From Acetobacter tropicalis (lineage in GTDB: Bacteria; Pseudomonadota; Alphaproteobacteria; Acetobacterales; Acetobacteraceae), in contig NZ_LHZQ01000212.1 in the NCBI RefSeq assembly GCF_001580915.1, positions 1-64,000 on the forward strand: 64,000 nt of DNA, in the 5' to 3' direction. Under the pieces are notes generated by a model, which searched no databases, had not been told where the DNA came from, and saw nothing but the letters and a program-made list of their open reading frames with translations. Every line of letters starts with the position of its first letter. The stretch's first letter is position 1. This document shows positions 44,738 to 54,440 of the stretch, piece by piece. The position numbers were made by a program, and so were the translations under genes.

Positions 44738-46271
44738 TTACCCGATACCCTGTGGCAACAGCCGAGCTTCCGCCTCAAGCTGCTCCAAAGGTCTGTGATT
44801 TCTGATATAAGCGCGATGCGCATTGGCAGGAGGCTGATAATCCCATGAGGTACAGCGCCCCGTGGCCAGCGCGCGCTTGACAAGTGCGCGCCGCTGTTGG
44901 CTCAGCAGCACACTTTCGGTAAGTTTCCCAAAATCCCAGCGCTGCAAAGCTTCAGTCCGGAATGCATGGGCTATGGCCGCATAAGCCGGAACCTGCGCAA
45001 GGTTCCGCTCTTCATCTCTATCTTCCGAAAGATCATATAGTTGATCAGGATCACCCGGCGTATGGATAAACTTCCATTTCTCCCGCCGGATCATGACCGT
45101 GGGTTCAAATGTGCCTTCCCCAAGATATTCTCCAAACACCTCATCCACGCCCCATTCCTGCCCTTTCAGCAAGGGGGTCAAATCCCGCCCATCTGTCTGC
45201 GGGGCGGCCGCGGCTCCCGCCAGCGCACAGAGTGTCTCCCCCACATCTGTCAGGTTGACGGCCTGTGTTATACGCAAAGGCTGATCATCATCAGGGGTGG
45301 ACATAATAAGCGGAATACGGCCAGCACCTTCGCGGAAAGACATTTTATACCACTGCCCATGCTCGCCCAGCATTTCACCATGGTCGCTGGTGAAAACAAT
45401 GGCGGTGGTTTTGTCCAAACCCGTTTCCCGCAGCACCGCCAGCAACTGGCCAAGCTGATGGTCCACATAAGAAATGGCTCCGTAATAAGCCCGTCTGGCG
45501 CGCAGGATATCCGCATTGGAAGGCGGCTGGGCTTCAATGCCACAGGCCGCGCGAATACGGTCTTCCGATGGATGAGCCTCCACTGCGGCAGGAACATTTG
45601 GCAGTGAAATTTCACTGTCAGCATACAGATCCCACCAGCGCGGTTCGATATTGAATGGATCATGTGGGTGAGTGAAGGAGACAACCATGCAGAAGGGGCG
45701 CGTGTCTTCCCGCTTACGCGCCAGATCAAACAGTTTGCGCCGGGCCGCATAGGCAACTTCTTCGTCAAAATCAATCTGGTTACTGCGCAATACCGGCCCT
45801 GCATTTAGAACGGAATCCATAGAATGGAACCAGTCAGGCCGGTCGGTCTTATCCTGCCAGTTGGGAACCCACGTGAAATCTGATGGATAAATGTCTGTTG
45901 TCAGGCGTTCCTCAAACCCATGAAGCTGATCAGCCCCGACAAAATGCATTTTGCCGGCCAAAATGGTTTGATACCCGGCATTACGCAGCCTATGCCCAAA
46001 GGTGGGAATATCTGAATGCCATTCACACCCATTATCAAAAATACCACTATGTGACGGTAAAAGACCGGTCATGAACGCCCCGCGTGAAGGCCCGCAGAGG
46101 GGGCTTGCCGTGTAAGCGTTGGCAAACACCCTCCCCCCGTCTGGCAAGGGACTCCAGAACAGGAGCCTTAACAGGCGAAGGGTCACGCCCGCCCAGTAGC
46201 GCGGGCAGCGCCAAGGCCGTTAGCTGATCCGCCACCACAACCAGAAAATTCAGAGGAGCGCCTTTTGTCAC
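44738..46271 (-). pseudogene. betC: Choline sulfatase gene with a frameshift
   Basis: Two overlapping frames together make a normal choline sulfatase. The first (from ATG at 46271) reads FLVVVADQLTALALPALLG and LESLARRG; the second continues VFANAYTASPLCGPSRGAFM with the catalytic Cys in the sulfatase signature CGPSR, then GKMHFVGADQLHGFEERLTTD (by its HFVGADQLHGFEERLTTD core) and FTSDHGEMLGEHGQW, all typical of BetC. The frames part at a run of six C on the plus strand (46133-46138). One extra base in the run, a sequencing slip, or phase variation would each explain it. If real, the second frame alone lacks the metal-binding Asp-Gln near the N-terminus and would be inactive. BetC hydrolyses choline O-sulfate to choline and sulfate. 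Confidence 0.85.
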
Positions 46272-46301
46272 GGTATCGTTTCCATAGTCTTATTTAACGA
46301 T

Positions 46302-46318
46302 TTGAAATAGTTTTTCAA
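46302..46318. promoter_or_regulatory. Inverted repeat in the betC/lysR intergenic region
   Basis: TTGAAA and TTTCAA form a 6-base dyad with a 5-base spacer in the 118-base gap between the divergent choline sulfatase and LysR genes. It is a candidate operator of the LysR protein, but the AT-rich context makes chance possible. Confidence 0.35.
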
Positions 46319-46389
46319 TCAAAAATAAACACATAATGTTTGTTGTTTGTGATGTATCTACGTACATATGTGTGATATAAGCCTGGGTT

Positions 46390-47322
46390 ATGACACCCAA
46401 TCAGGTAGAATATCTTCTGCGTTCCCTGCGGCTGCTTGAAACCGTAGGCCGATGCGGCAGCTTCAGTGCGGCCGCACTTGAATTGGGCATGTCTCAGCCC
46501 GCCGTAAGCCAGCAAATTGCACAACTGGAGAAAATTCTGGGGGTCACGCTGTTTGAGCGCCGCCATAGAGGCGTTTCTTCAACCGATAACGGGAAGGCCC
46601 TTTACACAACGGTGATGGAAGTTCTCAGCAAGATCCACACCGTTATGGACAAGATATATGAACAGAATACACGTGAAAAACTGACAGTCCTGACTGACTA
46701 TGGCTTCGCGGCCAACTGGCTCCTTCCCCGCCTGTCTGATTTTGAAGAGCAGTGCCCTGATGTGGATATCAGCCTGCTGACCACTCAGGTCCAGCAGGCC
46801 AGGAAGCCAGACCAGCACACTCCACCAGCCGATTTATCCATTCTGTTTGGAGAAAAACCACAGGTTCCGGAACAGGAATCCTTCTGCCTTTTCAGCGAAG
46901 AAATTTATCCGGTTTGCAGCCCTAATTATCTTGAACAGGCAGGCCCGTTTACAAAACATGTAGATATTGCACGCGGCCGCCTTCTGCACCTGAGCGGCCC
47001 TGACCGGAAATGGTTTACATGGGAAGACTGGTTCAAAGCCGTTAGCCTTCCAACTCGTTCCTCAATTCCCCTTAAAAATTCTCTCTCTTTTGGAAACTAC
47101 CCTCTTCTCCTTCAGGCTGTGCTGCAAGGGCAAGGGATCGGATTAGGTTGGAGGCCACTGATTGATGATCTTCTTGGAACAAAACAGATTGTTCCTATTT
47201 ATGCAGAGCCGCTAAGAAGTAGCCGCGGATATTTTGTCTCTGTCATTCAAAAGAAAAAGGAACACACAGCCTTTTTTATTGAATGGATTATCAGAGAAGC
47301 CCAAAAAAATGCTGCCATTTAG
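46390..47322 (+). CDS. LysR-type regulator of choline-sulfate use
   Basis: 310 residues. HTH in GSFSAAALELGMSQPAVSQQIAQLEKILG, by its SAAALELGMSQPAVSQQ core (about 26-42). The effector domain has LTDYGFAANWLLPRLSDF, a pattern shared by GcvA-like and choline-sulfate-utilisation LysR factors. Divergent placement from betC is the classic arrangement for the latter. It should activate the sulfatase-receptor-MFS operon in the presence of its substrate. Confidence 0.87.
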   Translation: MTPNQVEYLLRSLRLLETVGRCGSFSAAALELGMSQPAVSQQIAQLEKILGVTLFERRHRGVSSTDNGKALYTTVMEVLSKIHTVMDKIYEQNTREKLTVLTDYGFAANWLLPRLSDFEEQCPDVDISLLTTQVQQARKPDQHTPPADLSILFGEKPQVPEQESFCLFSEEIYPVCSPNYLEQAGPFTKHVDIARGRLLHLSGPDRKWFTWEDWFKAVSLPTRSSIPLKNSLSFGNYPLLLQAVLQGQGIGLGWRPLIDDLLGTKQIVPIYAEPLRSSRGYFVSVIQKKKEHTAFFIEWIIREAQKNAAI

Positions 47323-47699
47323 GATGAAAGAGGCGGGCACGAGAATGACCGCAGAAAAAAGCCCTTCCTTGCCTCCAAAGCGTTCATAAATGTTACGCCT
47401 TGATCCCCTTGGCCCGAAGACCTTTTTCGGCTGCCATCATACGTAAAAATGCGCCCTTTAGGGTATAGCAATATACCGTGCCATCATTAAAAAGATCGAA
47501 GATCTCTTACCCATGATTTTCGCTATAGAGCAATATTAATGGGTGGTGATCATCATTTAACTTGAAAGATGGATTCTGGAATTATCCAGCTTGGTCGCGG
47601 TTACGAAACCAGGTGCGGATAACACCTGGTTTCGTATCTAAGCGCAACAAGATATCAAACGGAGCTTTTACTGCTCCGAATGATCAGATCTAAGCGCCC
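47323..47699. other. Convergent intergenic region
   Basis: 377 bases between the ends of the LysR and aconitase genes. Apart from the hairpin at 47602-47636 I see no gene or RNA. It is AT-richer than its surroundings. Confidence 0.45.
47602..47636. terminator. Long hairpin between lysR and acnB
   Basis: Perfect 14-base inverted repeat TACGAAACCAGGTG/CACCTGGTTTCGTA with a 7-base loop. It lies about 65 bases after the aconitase stop and could serve as a two-way terminator, although there is no long T run. Confidence 0.6.
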
Positions 47700-50489
47700 T
47701 TAGTAATGCACGGACAAAGAGTCGAGCGGGGCAACTTTTGGTGGAGCGAACTTGGTGAGTTCGATCCCTTCAACCGCAGCCTTATATTCCTCCTTGGTCG
47801 GCATCCGACCAAGAATTGCCGACAACACGACAACAGGGGTTGAGGCCAGCAGGGATTCACCCTTCTTATCACCAGAGTCCTCAACAACACGCCCTTGGAA
47901 CAGACGGGTCGAAGTTGCCAGAACGGTATCGCCCTTTTCTGCCTTTTCCTGATTCCCCATGCAGAGGTTACAGCCAGGACGTTCCAGATAGAGGATGTTC
48001 TCGTATTCGGTCCGTGCGTTGGCCTTCGGGAGCAGGTCACTGAATTCGAAACCGGAATAGCGTTCCAGGATCTCCCAGTCCCCTTCCGCCTTCAGCTCAT
48101 CAATGATGTTGTAAGTCGGCGCAGCAACAACCAGCGGTGCCTTGAATTCTACCTTCCCCTGCGCTTTCTCAAGATTCTTGAGCATCTGCGCCACGATTTT
48201 CATATCGCCTTTGTGCACCATGCAGGAGCCCACAAAGCCAAGATCTACTTTTTTATTGCCACTGTAGTAGGAAACCGGGCGGATCGTATCATGGGTGTAA
48301 CGCTTGGACACATCCGGGTTATTGACATCCGGATCGGCAATCATCGGCTCGTTGATCTCGTCGAGATCGACCACCACTTCGGCAAAATATTTCGCATTGT
48401 CATCGGGGGCCAGCGCAGGCTTTTCACCCGACCGTATCTCGGCAATGCGTTTATCAGCTTTGGCAATCAGACCCTTCAGTGTGCCCGCGGCATTCTCCAT
48501 GCCTTTGTCGATCATGATCTGGATGCGCGACTTGGCAATTTCCAGAGATTCTATAAGCGGCTCATCCTGCGAAATACAGATCGCCGCTTTTGCCTTCATC
48601 TCTGCTGTCCAGTCAGTGAAAGTGAAGGCCTGATCGGCAAGCAGCGTGCCGATATGCACTTCAATAACGCGGCCCTGAAAAACGTTGTCGCCGCATTGCT
48701 TGAGCATCTGCGCCTGGGTCGCATGCACCACGTCACGGAAGTCCATATACGGCTTCATCGTGCCTTTGAACGTGACCTTGACCGATTGCGGGATCGGCAT
48801 CGTCGCCTCGCCGGTGGCCAGTGCCAGCGCCACGGTGCCAGAGTCGGCACCAAAAGCCACGCCCTTGGACATACGGGTATGGCTGTCCCCACCGATAATG
48901 ATCGCCCAGTCATCCACAGTGATGTCATTCAGCACCTTGTGAATCACATCCGTCATCGCGTGATAGACGCCCTTCGGGTCACGCGCGGTGATCAAGCCGA
49001 AGTTGTTCATGAATTTCATGAGCTTCGGGATGTTTGCCTGTGCCTTCTTGTCCCACACGGATGCCGTATGGCAGCCCGACTGGTATGCACCATCCACAAG
49101 AGGCGAAATGACGGTGGCCGCCATCGCCTCAAGTTCCTGCGCGGTCATCAGGCCGGTTGTGTCCTGAGAGCCGACAATATTCACCTTCACGCGAACATCC
49201 GACCCCGCATGCAGGGTCTTGCCCGGCGTTACGCCAACGGCGTTACGATTAAAGATCTTCTCGACTGCGGTTAGACCCTGACCGTCAACCGTAATTTCCT
49301 TATTGGGTGCAAAAACCCGTGGCGCTTCAATCCCCAGCGTCTGAGCTGCAAATGTCTGGAGCTTCTTGCCGAAAACAATAGCGTAAGAGCTACCAGCCTT
49401 CATAAACTCCATCTTCTGGGGTGTGAAGGACGCAGCAATATCGACCAGTTCCTTGCCATTCTCGTCACGGAGCTGCTTGTTCTTCACATCAATTGTCAGA
49501 ACAGTGCCGGTCGCAACCGAATATTTCTGCTCAAGGACAGGATTACCATCCTTGTCCAGAACTGGTTTACCGTCTTCGCCGGTCTTCCTGACCCAGTTTT
49601 TCAGGTTCAGACCGATACCGCCGGTCACATCAACTGTGGTTGCAAAAATAGGCGAGATGCCATTCGTCCCTGCGACAATAGGGGCGAAGTTAACGAAGGG
49701 CACATAGGGGCTGGCCCGCTTACCGGTCCAGAGAGCCACGTTGTTCACGCCCGACATACGGGAGGAACCAACGCCCATCGTGCCCTTTTCCGCAATCATC
49801 ATCACGCGCGCATCGGGGTGCTGCTTCTGCAGCGCAACGATTTCCTTCTGTGCTGCGGGCGAGATCATGCATTGGCCGTGCAGTTCGCGATCCGAGCGGG
49901 AATGCGCCTGATTGCCCGGTGACAGAAGATCGGTCGAGATATCGCCTTCAGCCGCGATAAAGGTCACAACCTTGATTTCGTCTTCAACATCCGGAAGCTT
50001 GGTGAAGAACTCAGCCTTGGCATAGCTCTCGAGCACGTCCTTCGCGACGGCATTGCCCGCCTTGAAGGCATCACGCAGCCGGAACATGTCTGCATCATAA
50101 AGGAATACCTGAGTCTTCAGTACTTCGCCCGCCTGCTGGGCGATGGGGCCGTTATCCCCCAGAGCGATGTCCAGAAGCACCTTGACCGAAGGGCCGCCTT
50201 TCATATGCGAAAGCAGCTCAAGGGCAAAATTCGGCGTGATCTCTGGCACGACCGTTTCGCCCAGAACAATCTTCTTCAGGAAGTCCGCCTTCACGCCTGC
50301 AGCACTCGTGGTACCGGGCAACGTGTTGTAAATGAAGAACTTGAGGGCATCGGCCCGGTGCTCGTTACCGGGCTCCTCAATCAACGTAATAATGTCACGA
50401 ACGAGACCGCCATCGTCGATTGGCTTGGGAGCAAGCCCCTGACTTTCTCTGTCCTTGATTTCGATCAGGTAATCTGAGTAGGCGTTCAT
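47700..50489 (-). CDS. acnB: Aconitate hydratase B / 2-methylisocitrate dehydratase
   Basis: 929 residues, near the usual AcnB length (about 865) with a few insertions such as DGKPVLDKDGNPVLEQKY near residues 317-334. AcnB-specific HEAT-like N-terminal domain (about 1-160), swivel domain, then catalytic core. Iron-sulfur cysteines are seen in VGSCMVHKGD and PGCNLCMGNQ. Also IIGGDSHTRMSKGVAFGADSG, by its GGDSHTRMSKGVAFG core. It interconverts citrate and isocitrate and can dehydrate 2-methylcitrate intermediates. It stands alone. Just upstream lie 750 empty bases and IS debris, so it borders a rearranged zone. Confidence 0.96.
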   Translation of the reverse strand: MNAYSDYLIEIKDRESQGLAPKPIDDGGLVRDIITLIEEPGNEHRADALKFFIYNTLPGTTSAAGVKADFLKKIVLGETVVPEITPNFALELLSHMKGGPSVKVLLDIALGDNGPIAQQAGEVLKTQVFLYDADMFRLRDAFKAGNAVAKDVLESYAKAEFFTKLPDVEDEIKVVTFIAAEGDISTDLLSPGNQAHSRSDRELHGQCMISPAAQKEIVALQKQHPDARVMMIAEKGTMGVGSSRMSGVNNVALWTGKRASPYVPFVNFAPIVAGTNGISPIFATTVDVTGGIGLNLKNWVRKTGEDGKPVLDKDGNPVLEQKYSVATGTVLTIDVKNKQLRDENGKELVDIAASFTPQKMEFMKAGSSYAIVFGKKLQTFAAQTLGIEAPRVFAPNKEITVDGQGLTAVEKIFNRNAVGVTPGKTLHAGSDVRVKVNIVGSQDTTGLMTAQELEAMAATVISPLVDGAYQSGCHTASVWDKKAQANIPKLMKFMNNFGLITARDPKGVYHAMTDVIHKVLNDITVDDWAIIIGGDSHTRMSKGVAFGADSGTVALALATGEATMPIPQSVKVTFKGTMKPYMDFRDVVHATQAQMLKQCGDNVFQGRVIEVHIGTLLADQAFTFTDWTAEMKAKAAICISQDEPLIESLEIAKSRIQIMIDKGMENAAGTLKGLIAKADKRIAEIRSGEKPALAPDDNAKYFAEVVVDLDEINEPMIADPDVNNPDVSKRYTHDTIRPVSYYSGNKKVDLGFVGSCMVHKGDMKIVAQMLKNLEKAQGKVEFKAPLVVAAPTYNIIDELKAEGDWEILERYSGFEFSDLLPKANARTEYENILYLERPGCNLCMGNQEKAEKGDTVLATSTRLFQGRVVEDSGDKKGESLLASTPVVVLSAILGRMPTKEEYKAAVEGIELTKFAPPKVAPLDSLSVHY

Positions 50490-51234
50490 CGCAATCCCAA
50501 CATCATTGAGGTGTATGGACCTGAAACATGGCCCTGCAAACCAGCTTTTGATAGCTTGGACTGATCCCAGCTACACCGGCATTTGTCATGTCAATTTTCC
50601 GGCACTGGGCATAGACTCAACCTATAAAATAGCGGCTTCGTTCAGGCCATGCAGAGAGACCTATTACTTAAAGCAATGACACCCAATTGATAGCTGCATA
50701 TCGGAACCCAACGTCAGAATAGTCATATCTCAAGCAGTTCAATGCCCCCTCCCGGCACCATGTGGGGCAAAAACGCCTGCCCCGTTTAAAAAACATTCAG
50801 AGAGACAGCAGACAGAACCAGCGCTCATTGTCTGCCTAGCTTGACATCAGGCCATGAGGACGTCAAACGGACACCTTGTGAACACCCCACGTATGAAAAC
50901 CACTCAAAGCCGAAAAGGTGCGGGCTGAGATCATGAGCCAGAGGGGAGTATAAAAACTTGCCTTAGTATAGGATTCTGGACGCCTGGCATCACCAACAAT
51001 AATCAGCATTTGTTATTGAATTACTGTTTTATCGTTACCGCTTAATAAAGAAAAAACATATGCAGCCCGCAGAAACCTGCGATTTATTGTGAGAAATATC
51101 TACTGGATATACCAACGCCTTAGCGCGACAGACTGGCGGAGAGAGAGAGAGTCAATCGAATTTTTTAGATATTATTCTGATTTAAATATATTTTATATAA
51201 CATAACCTTAAAAGATACCCCTCTTTATACCCCA
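50490..51234. other. 745-base region without a gene
   Basis: Upstream of acnB. No open frame of note, no RNA motif that I recognise. AT-rich towards 51000-51235. It should include the acnB promoter near 50500-50650. The right part may be the outer flank of the IS3 remnant. Confidence 0.45.
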
Positions 51235-51557
51235 ACATGCCTGCTGCTACATAACATGGTAATCAGATGATTGCGGGGACAGGATTCAATGGCATGACTG
51301 TGAGCGCTGGTGGTCGTCACCTTGAACCGTCGTATCCTGACAACACGAATGCCATACTCGCACATCAGGCGTCTAACGCGACGATGCCCGACAGACCGAC
51401 CAGCAGCCCGGAGTTTCTCTGTTATGCGGGGACGTCCGTAACTTCGCCTGCTCTAAGCGTGAATGGTGCGGAAATGCACCATCAGAATGTCATCCTGTCT
51501 TCTGCGGGCACAAACCAGGCCTCGTCGCCAGGCTCGCGAAGAACTGGGTAGCTTCCT
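51235..51557 (-). pseudogene. IS3-family transposase OrfB fragment
   Basis: Translating the minus strand gives ILMVHFRTIHA, a stop, then SRRSYGRPRITEKLR and VGHRRVRRLMCEYGIRVV, with RRFKVTTTSAHSH after it. These are the conserved HTH_21/OrfB parts of IS3-family integrases (the usual form is RxYGxPR and RVARLM). The in-frame stop, the truncated front and the missing rve (DDE) core mark it as dead. An open frame on the opposite strand (51267-51551) is its shadow. Confidence 0.8.
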
Positions 51558-52235
51558 AAGAAACAGCAGGCTCGGTGGCTGCAGGGATGGGATGCAGGAC
51601 AAACCCTAATGACTGCGCGCGTCGGTGGAGGTTGGAGACGACACGTTTACGATGGATTTCATCGTAATGTCCTGCTCCGGGATCGACATAAACCATGCCG
51701 TGCCTGAGGGTATTGTAAAACAGAACCGCTAATCTGCATGCCTGTGACACCGGTAATATCGGAGACGACGTGATAGAGTTGCAGGTTCATTTCCATCAGG
51801 GCTTTCTGCATGTGCTGGATATGCCCCGCAGCATACTCGACCAGACGCTCACGCTGACGCAGGTAAGCCCGCAATGCGGCAATATCGGCCTGAGGCCGAA
51901 AGCTTCCACGTAGCAGGCCATAGGAATGAAGTTTCTGGAGCCATGCTGCATCGCTCACGTCCGTCTTGCAGCCGCGTACATTCTTGGCGTAACGCGCGTT
52001 CACCGGAATGACGTCCAAACCATGCAGCTCAAGAATTTCGTAAACCGGAATCCAGTAGACGCTTGTAGATTCCATGGCGAACACTGGTGACTTTGCAGGC
52101 CTTGAACCATTCAGCTAAAGCGTGGAGATCCGAGGTGAATGTGCCAAAGGATCGGATTGGATCTTTTGCACTCTCAGGTGACACCGCCGCCATATGCATC
52201 CATGATCCGATATCAATCGTAGCGGCTCCGTGAAT
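51556..52235 (-). pseudogene. IS110-family transposase, broken
   Basis: On the minus strand the DEDD domain starts IDIGSWMHMAAVSPE, shifts frame near 52084, and goes on FAMESTSVYWIPVYEILE, then VIPVNARYAKNVRGCKTDVSDAAWL, by its CKTDVSDAAWL core. After about 51750 it jumps to a C-terminal piece, FYNTLRHGMVYVDPGAGHYDE. The Tnp20 domain between them is deleted. So at least one frameshift and one large deletion. It lies inside the span of the IS3 fragments on either side. Confidence 0.85.
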
Positions 52236-52479
52236 ATGACGGGAGAGCTCAGGGGGTGATTTTACAGATTTTCGAGGTATCGTAACATCTCCCCACAGTG
52301 TGCTGGAGGAGGGTGTAGAACATGCCAGTCAATCATCTTCCTAACCGGGATCACCGCAAGGCGGCGTCTCCATTCTCAAGTTCGCACAATTCCATGAACC
52401 ACGTTTTTTAACGGGGACGACCCCGCCAATAAGCGAACGGCCGCTACCCTCCTGTCCAGCACAATAGCATGGCCTGTTT
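52236..52479. other. Junction between IS fragments
   Basis: 240 bases between the IS110 remnant and the IS3 OrfA. No readable protein similarity. It may contain the real end of the IS110 element and damaged IS3 sequence. Confidence 0.4.
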
Positions 52480-52764
52480 CTATGCTGCACAGGCGGACAG
52501 ACGTCTGGGATCGTTTTTTATGAGCTCCCTCTCCTCCTGCAGCAGAAGGTTGTCCAAGCGTAATCTTTCATTCTCGCGCAATAGCGCCGTATGATCTGTT
52601 GTGTCAGCGACTACAGTATCAAGCTTCTGCGCATCGCGGATCCATTTCTTCAACGTCGAAGAGCCGATACCCAGATCCTGAGCAATACGCTCATGCGACA
52701 GACCGCGGCTCAGAGCTAAACGCACCGCCTCGTGCCTGAACTCAGCCTTATAAACTCGTCCCAT
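52480..52764 (-). mobile_element. IS3-family OrfA (HTH_Tnp_1)
   Basis: 94 residues: MGRVYKAEFRHEAVRLALS, a helix-turn-helix HERIAQDLGIGSSTLKKWI, and a leucine-zipper LRENERLRLDNLLLQEERELI, the standard OrfA parts. The end (KNDPRRLSACAA) does not match the usual frameshift region, so OrfB is not joined. It is probably the front half of the same element whose OrfB remnant is at 51235-51557. Confidence 0.85.
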
Positions 52765-53495
52765 TCCAAATCTCCTTCATGACCATCTTCGGTCTTAAAG
52801 GTCCGGAACTAAACCGTGACACGTCCAAATTCTTTGACGTGTGGTTGTTTACCGAGCGGTCTGTATGATTGGGATTCCGAGCGTGGCGAGGCAATTAAAA
52901 ATGGCGACGAGGATGTGAACTTTCGTGATCTGACAGTCGAAGTCCCGCGCCATCAGACGCTGCCCCAGCAATTTGATGCAATACCTTTTAGTCTCGACAC
53001 AGCTTCGTCAAGGATACCCGCTCCAATGTCGCCAGGACCGGTCCGAAGCGCTTTGATAGCCGCAAAGCTTCGTTTCTGAGCCGGGCGCCAGACACCGTTG
53101 GGTTCCAAGGTTTTGCAGTCTGTCGCCTCCAATGCCACCCGTGATTTAAACCCGCCAATACTGCTTGCGCGTAAGCTTTACCCATAAAGCTCGCCCTCTC
53201 TCAGACCGGATTATAACTTACGCTCCTGTTTGAAAAACCGGGGCCACCTCTATTAAAGATTAATACTAGATCTCACCGCCCTTCTATCATGCAAGGCTAT
53301 GCTTCGCATGATCGCACCAGTGAGCGATACCTTCTCACATGAGCCAACAGGTTCAGGATCTAAAAACAAACGACCAAAAAAATTCTACTTATGCAAGCCT
53401 TCATTAAACAGATGATAATTTCGATAAATAATGAAACTCTCAAGGGACTCGCTTTGATCCTCCATGCATGAGAACCGAAAAAATTGTTTGATCTC
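52765..53495. other. Non-coding stretch with possible IS debris
   Basis: Short open frames at 52816-53079 (plus) and 52953-53185 (minus) have no motif I can name with certainty. One minus frame reads GKAYAQAVLAGLNHGWHWRR and has the basic character of transposase pieces. Right of 53250 the sequence is AT-rich and holds nothing clear. Confidence 0.35.
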
Positions 53496-54266
53496 TTACT
53501 CGTGCAACATGCCTTCACTGAGCATTTCACCGTCAGCTTTAATCTGAAAATCGGCCGCCCCTTCTGTTACAAGTAGTCTGCTATATTCACATATACCCTG
53601 CCCTTTGCAGGACGTGACACGTTTGATCTTCAGCAGTACAGATCCTCTTGCAATATCCAGCCACTCACTCACATCATCAGCAGCCTGTGTCAGGCCGATA
53701 GATATATCAGCATGGCTTATCTGAAACTTGAAGATATCCTTTAAAATAGTAGCTGACGTTTTGCTGCCCGCAAGCTCAGGTGTCACCATTTTGGCAAGAT
53801 GGCCCGGATAAAAAACCTCCGTTACGCCGAGTGGTCCTTCTGCAGAACGATATCCGCGCCGAATAAACAGTACATCTCCTTGTTCACCAAACCCTTTTGC
53901 CATGTCCTCTGGTGGGGCCTGCATCCGATAATCCAGAAGCGTCATCCGGGGGCGCAGCCCTTTATCTGCCAGAATTTCAAAAAAAGAATGAATGGTCTTC
54001 TGGCGCCCCGGCCGATGCAATGCCCCGACAAATGTTCCTCGCCCATGCTGCCTTACAATCACATCTCTTTTTGCCAGATATGACAGAGCCTGACGCACTG
54101 TAATACGACTGACACCATAAAGCCGACATAGCTCGGCTTCGGACGGCAGTCTGTCCAGGAATCGTTCATCTTTACCAATCAAGCCGGAAATATGGTGGCC
54201 AACCTGCAGATAGAGCGGAGTTGGGTCATTCGGTTCCAGATAGGCGGAGAAGAGAGCGTCCGGCAT
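53496..54266 (-). CDS. GntR/HutC-family regulator of the purine operon
   Basis: About 256 residues from the ATG at 54266 (MPDALFSAYLEP), which has GGGA about seven bases before it. N-terminal winged helix: LPSEAELCRLYGVSRITVRQALSYL, by its ELCRLYGVSRITVRQAL core. The C-terminal half is a UTRA ligand domain with RRGYRSAEGPLGVTEVFY. UTRA proteins sense small sugars or nucleoside- and histidine-related ligands. Divergent from the receptor-permease-hydrolase operon with a 174-base gap, so it most likely represses that operon until a purine-type ligand arrives. Confidence 0.88.
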   Translation of the reverse strand: MPDALFSAYLEPNDPTPLYLQVGHHISGLIGKDERFLDRLPSEAELCRLYGVSRITVRQALSYLAKRDVIVRQHGRGTFVGALHRPGRQKTIHSFFEILADKGLRPRMTLLDYRMQAPPEDMAKGFGEQGDVLFIRRGYRSAEGPLGVTEVFYPGHLAKMVTPELAGSKTSATILKDIFKFQISHADISIGLTQAADDVSEWLDIARGSVLLKIKRVTSCKGQGICEYSRLLVTEGAADFQIKADGEMLSEGMLHE

Positions 54267-54324
54267 AAAAAATCCCATAAATATTTCGATTTTGCATTGA
54301 AAAGGATCGGGAAACGATTTAGTT

Positions 54325-54354
54325 AAGACGTCTTATAACAACACAATACGTCTT
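54325..54354. promoter_or_regulatory. Candidate GntR operator in the purine divergon
   Basis: A perfect 10-base palindrome AAGACGTCTT at 54325-54334 and a repeated half, ACGTCTT at 54348-54354, lie between the divergent GntR and TonB receptor genes. Size and symmetry fit a GntR/UTRA dimer site (GAC/GTC half-sites are common in that family). Confidence 0.55.
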
Positions 54355-54440
54355 TGTTGATCCTTCTCTCGCTTTTTTGTCTCAATCGGCGAGGTTATCC
54401 AGGTTTCCGGGCTCCTCCGTATCGTTCGAGAGTTTCTTTC

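Noticed and set aside
51267-51551. 94-codon plus-strand open frame
   Set aside because: It is the antisense shadow of the IS3 OrfB fragment, whose translated motifs are clear on the minus strand.
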